Part shown: positions 56,431 to 64,000 of the stretch, piece by piece
Position numbering within the stretch: the first letter of the stretch is position 1
Layout of the letters: each line of letters opens with the position of its first letter
DNA from: Aestuariibacter sp. A3R04
Lineage (GTDB): Bacteria; Pseudomonadota; Gammaproteobacteria; Enterobacterales; Alteromonadaceae
Assembly: GCF_018860805.1 (NCBI RefSeq)
Contig: NZ_JAHKQR010000003.1
Span: 744,001-808,000, forward strand
Reading direction: 5' to 3'
DNA length: 64,000 bases
The notes under the pieces: model-generated
The model's database searches: none
The model's input: only the letters and a program-made list of their open reading frames with translations
What the model was told of the DNA's origin: nothing
Made by a program: the position numbers and the translations under genes

Positions 56431-58566
56431 TTACTCCGTTAAGCCCCGACGCTTCATCAATGCGTCAACAGATGGCGTTTTACCGCGAAATTCCACATAG
56501 TTTTCCATTAAATCTTCACTATTTCCTTTTGACAGAATTTCTTTGCGGAAGCGGTCGCCATTTTCCCGCGTTAGCCCGCCGTGTTCAGCCATATACGCAA
56601 ATGCGTCCGCCGCGAGTACTTCTGTCCACAAGTAGGCATAATAGCCCGCCGAATAACCACCGGCGAAAGTATGACTGAAGTACGCTGACTTGTATCGCGG
56701 TGGCGCTGGCGCGTAGTCAATACCGTGCTTAGCCAAAGCCGCTTTTTCAAATGCAGCTACATCTGTGACTTCAGCATCCGTACTCAGCATGTGCCATTCC
56801 ATATCGAGCAGCGCCGCAGCGAGGTATTCGACAGTATTAAAGCCTTGGTTAAAGGTGACGGCTTTCATCATTTTGTCCACCAGGGCCTGAGGAATGGACT
56901 CACCGGTTTTGTAGTGTTTGGCATAATTTGCTAATACCGCCGGGTCGATAGCCCAGTCTTCGTTGAATTGTGATGGGAATTCAACAAAATCACGAGCGGT
57001 ATTCGTGCCGGCAAGACTGGCATATTTTACCAGTGAAAACAGGCCGTGATCGGCGTGACCAAATTCGTGGAAAAGGGTTTGCGTTTCGTCAAAAGACAAA
57101 AGTGTTGGTTCACCTGGTGCCGGTTTGACAATATTTAGTTCATTGTAAACCACGGGTTTAGTTCCGTTCATTAATGACTGAGTTACAAATTCACTCATCC
57201 ATGCGCCGCCGCGCTTACCTTCTCTGGCATAAGGGTCGAAATAGAATAAGCCAATGTTGGAGCCGTCGTCGTTAAAGACTTCAAATAAGCGAGCATCTTC
57301 CACATAAACTGGCAGGTCCGTGCGTTCTTTGAAAGTAATACCATAGAGCTTTTCCATGGCAAAAAAGAGCCCGTTTTCCAATACCGAGTTGAGCTCGAAG
57401 TAGGGTTTTACTTCACTGTCATCAAGATCATATTTGGCCTTTCTGACTTTTTCTGCATAATAAGCCCAATCCCAGGGTTGTACCGATCCCTCAACGCCGT
57501 CAGCGTGCATCACTTCTTCAATATCCGCGGCTTCTTGCTTGGCTTTTTCAACCGCCTGAGGCGCTAAATCATCAAGGATCTTAAAGACATTTCCAGGCTG
57601 TTTAGCCATTTGGTTTTCAATCTTATAGCTCGCCCAGTTTGGAAAGCCTAATAGTGCGGCTTTTTCAGCCCTTAATTTAGTAAGTTTGAGAATTATGGGG
57701 CCATTTACGTCCAAGGCGCGATTTGCAGAGGTTTCCCATATCTTCTGGCGCAGTTGACGGTTTTCCAGGCTGGAGAGAATGGGTTGACGGGTCGTGTTCA
57801 CCAGAGTGATCATATAACCGTCTTTGCCTACGGCTTCAGCGGCGTTCTTGAGGCCAGCAATGTCGCCATCAGATAGTCCGGCTAACTGTGCCTTATCATT
57901 CACTACAATGGTGTCATTTTTAAACGATGCCAGTACGTTTTGGGAAAAGTCTGTTTCCAGTTTAGTGATAGCTTCGTTGATGCCGCGGATTTGATCTTTT
58001 TCTGCATCAGTGAGATTAGCGCCAGCGCGGATGAAATTCTCGTAGGTCTTTTCTGTCAGTCGCCTGTCTTCACCTTGGAGTTCTTCGCGTTGTTCATATA
58101 CTGATTTCACCCGCTCAAACAGTGCGGCATTGAGATAAATACTGTCTCTGTGGGCAGTGAGGCGGGGCGACATTTCAGCCTCAATACGCTGAATTTCATC
58201 GTTTGATACGATGCTTGAAAGGTTAAAAAATATGGTGGTAACTCGGTTGAGCAATTCACCACTTTTCTCAATGGCTAGGATAGTGTTGTCAAAGGTCGGT
58301 TCACCAGCCTGAACCGCAATATTGTTAATCTCTTCAATGTGCTCTTGCATGCCTTGTTCGAAGGCTGGCTCGTAGTGTTCGATTTTAATCTTATCAAATT
58401 CCGGTGCCTGATAAGGAAGTGGACTAGGCTTGAGTAAAACATTTTCCGAGCTAATCGTCTCATTAACAGATGGTTTGCTCGCGTTTTGGCTGCTTTGTTC
58501 GTTTGGGCTGCACGCTATCAGTGTTAGAGCGGACAAAACCGCTGACGCGAGGATAGATTTTTTCAT
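56431..58566 (-). CDS. dcp: M3 metallopeptidase lipoprotein (peptidyl-dipeptidase Dcp-like)
   Basis: 711 residues. Lipobox TLIACS at residue 19, then a long helical N-terminal domain and the M3 zinc site HEFGHADHGLFS (HExGH) with the downstream Glu in EFPSQFNEDW. YARxGKRGGAWMSEF is characteristic of Dcp, which removes C-terminal dipeptides. Lipid attachment suggests a periplasmic or outer-membrane enzyme feeding on peptides, unlike the soluble E. coli form. It is convergent with the amylase gene. Confidence 0.92.
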   Translation of the reverse strand: MKKSILASAVLSALTLIACSPNEQSSQNASKPSVNETISSENVLLKPSPLPYQAPEFDKIKIEHYEPAFEQGMQEHIEEINNIAVQAGEPTFDNTILAIEKSGELLNRVTTIFFNLSSIVSNDEIQRIEAEMSPRLTAHRDSIYLNAALFERVKSVYEQREELQGEDRRLTEKTYENFIRAGANLTDAEKDQIRGINEAITKLETDFSQNVLASFKNDTIVVNDKAQLAGLSDGDIAGLKNAAEAVGKDGYMITLVNTTRQPILSSLENRQLRQKIWETSANRALDVNGPIILKLTKLRAEKAALLGFPNWASYKIENQMAKQPGNVFKILDDLAPQAVEKAKQEAADIEEVMHADGVEGSVQPWDWAYYAEKVRKAKYDLDDSEVKPYFELNSVLENGLFFAMEKLYGITFKERTDLPVYVEDARLFEVFNDDGSNIGLFYFDPYAREGKRGGAWMSEFVTQSLMNGTKPVVYNELNIVKPAPGEPTLLSFDETQTLFHEFGHADHGLFSLVKYASLAGTNTARDFVEFPSQFNEDWAIDPAVLANYAKHYKTGESIPQALVDKMMKAVTFNQGFNTVEYLAAALLDMEWHMLSTDAEVTDVAAFEKAALAKHGIDYAPAPPRYKSAYFSHTFAGGYSAGYYAYLWTEVLAADAFAYMAEHGGLTRENGDRFRKEILSKGNSEDLMENYVEFRGKTPSVDALMKRRGLTE

Positions 58567-58960
58567 TAGGTTCTCCGAGTCGTTCCGGCTTGTAAGCCAG
58601 ATTATTGTTGTGTTTGCCTGACCACTTTACCAATGGTCGGCAAGATGAACAATGCACTCAAGCCTGAGGATTGTTTTGTTTGTCGAACCAAGGATTGATA
58701 GGGAGGCGTAATTTGCTTGAACCTGGCTTTCTAAGCGCGTATGCCTGTGGTAGAATGCGCGGCTAAAATTTGTGCAGCACACCACATCATTCGCTGTCGT
58801 TTTCCCCATCGCGGTTTATCTCTAAAACAGGAAAACGCATTGAAGCATTCGCACTTCAGGGGTGGCAAGAAAAGCACCTATGGCTACCCGTTATTCGAGG
58901 CGTCAGGTTAAGGGGTGTGGTCAATATCGTTTTCAGACATAACCGGGGTCGTCAATTTTT
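58567..58960. other. Intergenic region between dcp and rlmN
   Basis: 394 bases, divergent promoters. For rlmN an extended -10 TGGTAGAAT lies at 58748-58756, which would leave a leader of about 200 bases. No convincing small gene; a 70-codon frame at 58770-58982 overlaps the rlmN start and has no family resemblance. Confidence 0.6.
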
Positions 58961-60079
58961 ATGGCAAAGACAAATCTATTAAATCTCAATCGCGCAGGAC
59001 TGCGGGCATTTTTTGCCGATATTGGCGAAAAGCCCTTTCGCGCCGATCAGGTCATGAAATGGATTTATCAGCAAGGTGTCAGTGACTTTGAGGAGATGAC
59101 GAACCTCAACAAAAACCTGCGTGCCAAACTTATTGAACACGCCGAGATTGTCGCCCCTGACATTGCATACTATCAGGAAGCCAGTGACGGCACTATCAAG
59201 TTTGCGTTGGCACTGCAAGGCGGTCAGGAAGTGGAATCTGTGTGGATCCCCGAAGCGGAGCGAGCCACTTTATGCGTGTCTTCTCAGGTGGGGTGTGCCC
59301 TTGAATGTACGTTTTGTTCAACTGCTCAACAGGGGTTTAACCGCAATCTGTCGGTAAGCGAAATTATTGGGCAAGTCTGGCGTGTGGCAACCTTTTTAGG
59401 GCTGTCCAAAGACACATCTAAACGACCTATTACCAATGTGGTAATGATGGGAATGGGCGAGCCGCTACTCAATTTAAAAAACGTGGTGCCGGCGATGGAT
59501 CTCATGCTCGATGATTTCGGCTTTGGTTTGTCAAAACGTCGTGTTACCTTAAGTACTTCGGGCGTTGTTCCGGCCCTCGATATGCTGGGTGACCAAATCG
59601 ATGTCGCCCTTGCTATTTCTCTGCATGCGCCAAATGACACGTTGCGCGACGAAATAGTGCCAATCAATAGAAAATACAATATTGAGGCATTTTTGGCCGG
59701 CGTGCGTCGCTATCTGAGCAAGTCGAAAGCAAATCAGGGCAAGGTAACGGTTGAGTATGTCATGCTGTCAAATATTAACGACAGCACCGAACAAGCTCAT
59801 GAATTAGCGAAGGTACTTAAAGAGACGCCCTGTAAAATTAATTTAATTCCGTTTAATCCTTATCCGGGATCACCGTATCTTTGCTCCAGTAATTCTCGCA
59901 TCGATCGTTTCGCAAAAGTGCTGATGAGCTATGGTCTCACCGTGGTAGTGCGCAAAACCCGCGGGGACGACATTGACGCAGCATGTGGCCAGTTGGTTGG
60001 TGACGTTGTAGACAGAACCAAACGAATGCTAAAGAAACAGATGAAAGGCGAAGCAATTTCAGTAAAAATGGCGCAATAA
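58961..60079 (+). CDS. rlmN: Dual-specificity 23S rRNA/tRNA adenine C2-methyltransferase RlmN
   Basis: 372 residues, radical-SAM enzyme methylating A2503 of 23S rRNA and A37 of some tRNAs. The cluster motif [24 protein letters not shown], and the C-terminal methyl-accepting Cys in DIDAACGQL are present. The N-terminal [15 protein letters not shown] segment is typical. It starts the conserved rlmN-pilF-rodZ-ispG-hisS block. Confidence 0.98.
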   Translation: MAKTNLLNLNRAGLRAFFADIGEKPFRADQVMKWIYQQGVSDFEEMTNLNKNLRAKLIEHAEIVAPDIAYYQEASDGTIKFALALQGGQEVESVWIPEAERATLCVSSQVGCALECTFCSTAQQGFNRNLSVSEIIGQVWRVATFLGLSKDTSKRPITNVVMMGMGEPLLNLKNVVPAMDLMLDDFGFGLSKRRVTLSTSGVVPALDMLGDQIDVALAISLHAPNDTLRDEIVPINRKYNIEAFLAGVRRYLSKSKANQGKVTVEYVMLSNINDSTEQAHELAKVLKETPCKINLIPFNPYPGSPYLCSSNSRIDRFAKVLMSYGLTVVVRKTRGDDIDAACGQLVGDVVDRTKRMLKKQMKGEAISVKMAQ

Positions 60080-60105
60080 CAATTTACAATAAAGGTAAAA
60101 AGTTC

Positions 60106-61203
60106 ATGCGATTAGGTTTACTTGGTGCGGTAATGCTGCTTTCGGGTTGTGTCAGTCAAACTCCTGGTTACCCCTCGGGGGATGAGTTCGATTTACAGCA
60201 GGCTGCAAAGACTCGTATTTCACTGGGGTTGACGTATCTAAAGAACGGAAATTACCAGCAGGCCAAGGTCAACCTGGATAAGGCGCTGGAGTTTGCCCCT
60301 CGTTACGCTGACGCACATTACTCTCTGGCTTACTATTACCAAACTGTAGAGGAGTGGGCGCGTGCGGATTCGGCCTATGAAGATGCGCTGAAACTGGCGC
60401 CGAGAAATCCCGATATTGCAAACAGCTATGGCGCGTTTCTTTGTCAGCAGCGTCGGTATGAGGAAGCAACGGAGTATTTTACTAAAGCGCTTGATAATCA
60501 GCAGTATGCAAACTCTGCGGAAACATATGAGAATATGGCTATTTGTGCACAGGCTCAGGGAGAAACTGACGAAGCCTTGCGCTATTTGGTTAGCGCATTG
60601 AATCATCAGCCCAGCAGAGCCAAAAGTCTGTTTATGCTAACTCAAATTTATATTAGTCAAGGGCGTTGGAATGAGGCAGAAAATGCCATGCGACGCTATG
60701 AAAAAGTAGCCCGTGTGAGTCCGGAATCCATACAGCTTGCCATTGAAATCGCTACTGGAAAGGGTGACACTGAAACGGCTGAAGGTTACGGTGAAATGCT
60801 CGTTACCATGTACCCCCAAAGCGTTGCAGCCAAAGCTTACAAAGCTGAAATGTTGAGTCAGACAAATGCTAGCGCGCAGATTGTCAGAACGACAAAACCC
60901 AAAGCTGCTCACGCCCCTGAAGCGACGACTGGCGCACCGGTGACCTCGCAAAATTCAGTGAAACCACAGGCATCCATTCCGATCAAAACGAACCCCAGCC
61001 ACAACCCAAAAATGGAACCCGCGATAAAAAGCGATGACGCTGGCGCACAAAGTCGATACCATGTGGTTCAAAAGGGTGAGAACCTTTACCGTATATCACT
61101 GAAATACAATCTTAAAATGGCCAAAATTCAAGAATGGAACGACTTACCTGACCCCGGTGATATTGTGGTGGGTATGCGTTTGCGTTTGACGGCTCCCCAA
61201 TAA
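60106..61203 (+). CDS. pilF: Type IV pilus biogenesis protein PilF/PilW with C-terminal LysM domain
   Basis: 365 residues. Lipobox LLSGCVS near residue 15, then TPR units (TYLKNGNYQQAKVNLDKALEFAPR, WARADSAYEDALKLAPRNP, YEEATEYFTKAL). PilF is the outer-membrane pilotin that assembles the PilQ secretin and is usually about 250 residues. Here a Pro/Lys/Ala-rich linker (about 250-310) leads to a LysM peptidoglycan-binding domain (YHVVQKGENLYRISLKYNL ... IVVGMRLRL). Sits 26 bases after rlmN. Confidence 0.93.
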   Translation: MRLGLLGAVMLLSGCVSQTPGYPSGDEFDLQQAAKTRISLGLTYLKNGNYQQAKVNLDKALEFAPRYADAHYSLAYYYQTVEEWARADSAYEDALKLAPRNPDIANSYGAFLCQQRRYEEATEYFTKALDNQQYANSAETYENMAICAQAQGETDEALRYLVSALNHQPSRAKSLFMLTQIYISQGRWNEAENAMRRYEKVARVSPESIQLAIEIATGKGDTETAEGYGEMLVTMYPQSVAAKAYKAEMLSQTNASAQIVRTTKPKAAHAPEATTGAPVTSQNSVKPQASIPIKTNPSHNPKMEPAIKSDDAGAQSRYHVVQKGENLYRISLKYNLKMAKIQEWNDLPDPGDIVVGMRLRLTAPQ

Positions 61204-61220
61204 CACTGACAGGTTATCTA

Positions 61221-62276
61221 ATGAGTTCACAAGAAAGTCAGGCAGAAGAAGCGATGGGCGACAACACCACTACGCCAGGTGCAATGTTGCGCCAGGCCCG
61301 GGAAAAACTTGGGCTAAGTCAGGCTCAGATGGCAGATAAGCTCTTCCTGAAACAACGAAATATTGATGACATAGAGGCAGACCGCCTCGATGAAAACATG
61401 TCTGTAACTTTTGCGAAAGGCTATGTTCGCATGTATGCCAAGCAGGTCGGCGTGGATGACAAACTGGTGATAAGCGAGTTTGAAAAGTTACATACCACCA
61501 CCAAACCACCGGCTAAGTTACAGAGTTTTTCCCGGAAAGTTGCTAAACAGGCTCATGACGACCGCTGGATGATGGTGACATGGATAATTCTTCTGCTCAT
61601 TGTTGCCGCTTCTGTAGTTTGGTGGTATCAGCAGCCTGATGATAACAGCGCCATTGGCACGGATAACAACCCGCCAGTGGCTGCCGGTTCCGCGTCTCAA
61701 GCCGCCCGAAATGAGATTGATAGCGAACCTGCGGATACTGGTGCCGCGCCTGTTTCGTCGCCTTCAGTATCAGAGGAACTACAGGACGCAGATCCTCAGG
61801 CATCGATGTTAGCATTGGCCGGCGAAAGCGATTCCGAAAGCTTGGATGCTGGTGTAGCTGATATTGGTATAAGCGACGCGAGCAATTCCGTGCTATCAGA
61901 GAGCGTTGGGGCAGCCGGTGCGTTGGCTGAGCAAGGAGAAAGACAGGTCGATGATATCGGCGGCGCACTGACTCAGCACAGAGACGTTGGAGAAGAAGCG
62001 CAAGCTGCTGCGGTAAACGACGCCGCAAAGACGGTTTCGCTGGTGTTTACTTTTGCCGAAGATTGCTGGGTTAACATTGAAGATGCTACGGGTGAAGCGA
62101 TTGCTTATGGCGTAAAAAATACCGGACGGGTGATGCCGATTAGTGGACAGCCACCTTTCAAAGTAACCCTTGGTGCTCCGGACGGGGTGAGTATTACCTA
62201 TGAAGGAGAAGCCGTTGATATATCCGCGTTTCAGGACGGTCGTATCGCTCGCTTCTCATTACCAATGCAGGATTAA
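61221..62276 (+). CDS. rodZ: Cell-shape protein RodZ
   Basis: 351 residues. An N-terminal helix-turn-helix domain ([31 protein letters not shown]), which binds MreB, one membrane helix ([19 protein letters not shown], about residues 115-133), a long acidic Ser/Ala/Asp-rich linker, and a C-terminal DUF4115 domain ([25 protein letters not shown]). It connects the MreB cytoskeleton to the wall-synthesis machinery. 17 bases after pilF and 2 bases before ispG. Confidence 0.96.
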   Translation: MSSQESQAEEAMGDNTTTPGAMLRQAREKLGLSQAQMADKLFLKQRNIDDIEADRLDENMSVTFAKGYVRMYAKQVGVDDKLVISEFEKLHTTTKPPAKLQSFSRKVAKQAHDDRWMMVTWIILLLIVAASVVWWYQQPDDNSAIGTDNNPPVAAGSASQAARNEIDSEPADTGAAPVSSPSVSEELQDADPQASMLALAGESDSESLDAGVADIGISDASNSVLSESVGAAGALAEQGERQVDDIGGALTQHRDVGEEAQAAAVNDAAKTVSLVFTFAEDCWVNIEDATGEAIAYGVKNTGRVMPISGQPPFKVTLGAPDGVSITYEGEAVDISAFQDGRIARFSLPMQD

Positions 62277-62278
62277 GC

Positions 62279-63400
62279 ATGTTTACTGAAAATCCTATAT
62301 CAAGACGTAAATCGATAAGGATAAATGTGGGAAATGTCCCCATAGGCGATGGCGCACCCATCGCCGTTCAGTCGATGACGAATACCCAGACAACCGATGT
62401 AGATGCAACGGTTGCACAAATTAATCGCATTGTGGCTGTCGGCGGCGAGATCGTGAGAGTGTCTGTACCGACCATGGACGCCGCCGAAGCCTTTAAAGCG
62501 ATCCGCGAACGGGTTTCCGTTCCGCTGGTTGCCGACATTCATTTCGATTATCGCATTGCACTGAAGGTCGCAGAGTATGGGGTTGACTGTTTGCGTATTA
62601 ACCCCGGCAATATTGGGAATATGGAACGGGTTAAATCTGTAGTCGATTGTGCTAAAGACAAGAACATTCCTATTCGCATAGGTGTAAACGGTGGTTCCCT
62701 TGAACGCGATCTACAGGAAAAATACGGTGAGCCAACGCCGGAAGCCTTAGTAGAATCGGCCATGCGGCACGTGGAGATCCTAGACAAGCTCAACTTTGAT
62801 CAGTTTAAAGTGAGTGTAAAAGCGTCGGACGTGTTTTTAGCTGTCGGTGCATATCGGTTGCTGGCCAAGCAAATAGAACAACCGCTTCACCTTGGTATTA
62901 CCGAAGCGGGGGGGCAGCGGGCCGGCGCAGTGAAAAGTGCGGTGGGATTGGGCATGTTATTGGCCGAAGGCATTGGCGATACCCTGCGAGTATCTTTGGC
63001 GGCAGATCCGGTGGAAGAAATTAAAGTCGGTTTTGATATTCTCAAGTCGCTGCGGATCCGCAGTCGTGGTATCAACTTCATCGCATGCCCCAGTTGTTCT
63101 CGTCAGGAGTTTGACGTTATCGGTACGGTCAATGCGTTGGAACAGAGGGTTGAAGATATTCTAACCCCGATGGACGTGTCCATTATTGGATGTGTCGTAA
63201 ATGGCCCCGGTGAGGCGGAAGTCTCAGATTTGGGTCTTACCGGTGCGCGAAATATGAGTGGTTATTACGAGGACGGGAAGCGTCAGCGTGAGAGACTTGC
63301 TAATGACGACCTGGTTGACCAACTGGAAAGACGTATCCGAGCAAAAGCGGCAAGGTTGGATGAAGCGAATAAAATCCCTGTCGCTGTCAAAGAGTCTTAA
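62279..63400 (+). CDS. ispG: 4-hydroxy-3-methylbut-2-enyl diphosphate synthase (flavodoxin)
   Basis: 373 residues, penultimate enzyme of the non-mevalonate isoprenoid pathway. The [4Fe-4S] ligands are in [12 protein letters not shown] and [12 protein letters not shown]; the TIM-barrel start [15 protein letters not shown] is typical. It depends on Fe-S supply from the suf system of this window. Confidence 0.98.
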   Translation: MFTENPISRRKSIRINVGNVPIGDGAPIAVQSMTNTQTTDVDATVAQINRIVAVGGEIVRVSVPTMDAAEAFKAIRERVSVPLVADIHFDYRIALKVAEYGVDCLRINPGNIGNMERVKSVVDCAKDKNIPIRIGVNGGSLERDLQEKYGEPTPEALVESAMRHVEILDKLNFDQFKVSVKASDVFLAVGAYRLLAKQIEQPLHLGITEAGGQRAGAVKSAVGLGMLLAEGIGDTLRVSLAADPVEEIKVGFDILKSLRIRSRGINFIACPSCSRQEFDVIGTVNALEQRVEDILTPMDVSIIGCVVNGPGEAEVSDLGLTGARNMSGYYEDGKRQRERLANDDLVDQLERRIRAKAARLDEANKIPVAVKES

Positions 63401-63423
63401 TCTGTTTTCAAGTGCCAGGACGA

Positions 63424-63452
63424 TTGTTGTTTAACGGTAAAGCCCCTATAAT
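63424..63452 (+). promoter_or_regulatory. hisS promoter overlapping the ispG terminator
   Basis: TTGTTG (63424-63429), 17-base spacer and TATAAT (63447-63452). The -10 lies in the loop of the terminator hairpin at 63439-63462. Confidence 0.6.
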
Positions 63453-63462
63453 GCGGGGCTTT
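63439..63462 (+). terminator. Terminator of the rlmN-pilF-rodZ-ispG operon
   Basis: 8-bp stem AAAGCCCC/GGGGCTTT with an 8-base loop TATAATGC and T-rich tail, 39 bases after the ispG stop. Confidence 0.85.
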
Positions 63463-63489
63463 TATTTATCAGGATAATGAGAATTTCAG

Positions 63490-64000
63490 GTGGCTAAAAC
63501 TATTCAGGCGATTCGGGGCATGAACGACTGCCTGCCGGAGGTGTCCGGAACATGGCAACGTGTTGAGTCAACGTTACGACAGGTCGTGGCAAATTACGGT
63601 TATCAGGAGATACGAACTCCTATTGTTGAAAGTACTGACCTGTTTAAACGTTCTATTGGTGAAGTCACTGATATTGTGGAAAAGGAAATGTATACCTTTG
63701 AAGATCGCAACGGTGACAGCCTCACACTGCGACCGGAAGGTACGGCTAGTTGTGTCAGAGCCGGCAACGAGCACGGTTTGTTGTATAACCAGCAGCAAAG
63801 ACTGTGGTACATGGGGCCAATGTTCAGGCACGAACGGCCGCAAAAAGGACGGTATCGTCAGTTTCATCAGTTTGGCGTTGAAACGTATGGGCTCGAAGGA
63901 CCGGATATCGATGTAGAAGTTATCCTGCTAAGCGCCCGTATATGGAAAGCATTTGGAATCAGTGATCAGGTTACTTTGCAAATCAATTCTCTCGGCTCTA
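63490..64000 (+). CDS. hisS: Histidyl-tRNA synthetase, 3' part outside the window
   Basis: Only the first 170 residues are in the window. Start GTG at 63490 gives the family N-terminus [16 protein letters not shown]. Class II motif 1/2 features are present: [14 protein letters not shown] and the ATP-binding motif 2 loop [19 protein letters not shown]. It charges tRNA-His. It is the expected downstream neighbour of ispG. Confidence 0.97.
   Translation, partial: MAKTIQAIRGMNDCLPEVSGTWQRVESTLRQVVANYGYQEIRTPIVESTDLFKRSIGEVTDIVEKEMYTFEDRNGDSLTLRPEGTASCVRAGNEHGLLYNQQQRLWYMGPMFRHERPQKGRYRQFHQFGVETYGLEGPDIDVEVILLSARIWKAFGISDQVTLQINSLGS

Noticed and set aside
58770..58982. 70-codon plus-strand frame upstream of rlmN
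   Set aside because: It overlaps the rlmN start and is low in protein-like character; treated as rlmN leader.

Overview
The window is chromosomal DNA from a marine gammaproteobacterium, most likely Alteromonadales (Alteromonas/Aestuariibacter-like). The order suhB-trmJ-iscR-iscS ... ndk ... rlmN-pilF-rodZ-ispG-hisS is gammaproteobacterial. The TonB receptor + tryptophan halogenase + GH13 amylase cassette, the malate synthase G/long isocitrate lyase pair and an exosortase (PEP-CTERM) polysaccharide locus fit a marine heterotroph. I saw no tRNA, rRNA, CRISPR array, transposase or integrase.

1-16.1 kb: part of an exosortase/PEP-CTERM-associated exopolysaccharide locus. A leftward operon runs from a lipoprotein TPR protein (PrsT-like) through a glycosyltransferase, an AlgD-like GDP-mannose dehydrogenase, a second glycosyltransferase, a hexapeptide acetyltransferase, a GT2 enzyme and a membrane-anchored unknown to a polysaccharide deacetylase cut by the window edge. 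Upstream lies a PEP-CTERM protein gene with a sigma-54-type promoter, then an orphan ThiF/E1-like protein, an S1-type serine protease, a TviB-like nucleotide-sugar dehydrogenase, a nucleotide-sugar 4-epimerase and an exosortase-associated acyltransferase. The exosortase itself is not in the window.

16.3-24.3 kb: glyoxylate shunt (malate synthase G, LysR regulator, isocitrate lyase) with a similar ~41-bp element upstream of both enzyme genes; then cheV and a lipoprotein alkaline phosphatase.

24.4-31.2 kb: a leftward yjfI-J-K-L-M-C type operon (DUF2170, PspA/IM30, DUF2491, DUF350, DUF1190, glutathionylspermidine-synthase-like ATP-grasp) with a K+ channel gene inside it and a rhomboid protease at its end; a small membrane-protein gene and a small DUF6471-like gene flank it.

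31.5-37 kb: queA-tgt-yajC-secD-secF (queuosine and Sec export accessory genes), convergent with suhB.

38-47.5 kb: trmJ, then iscR-iscS followed directly by sufB-C-D-S-A-T-E and ndk. Compared with the E. coli order (iscRSUA-hscBA-fdx ... ndk) the ISC scaffold/chaperone genes are absent and a complete SUF set occupies their place. IscR type-1-like boxes lie in front of both iscR and sufB, and IscS ends before the C-terminal tail that docks IscU, so the locus looks like an in situ ISC-to-SUF exchange that kept ISC control.

47.7-58.6 kb: an insertion between ndk and rlmN holding a cytochrome c lipoprotein, an SGNH esterase, a TonB-dependent receptor, a tryptophan-halogenase-like flavoprotein, a GH13 amylase and an M3 peptidase. 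59-64 kb: rlmN, pilF (with a C-terminal LysM domain), rodZ, ispG and the start of hisS.
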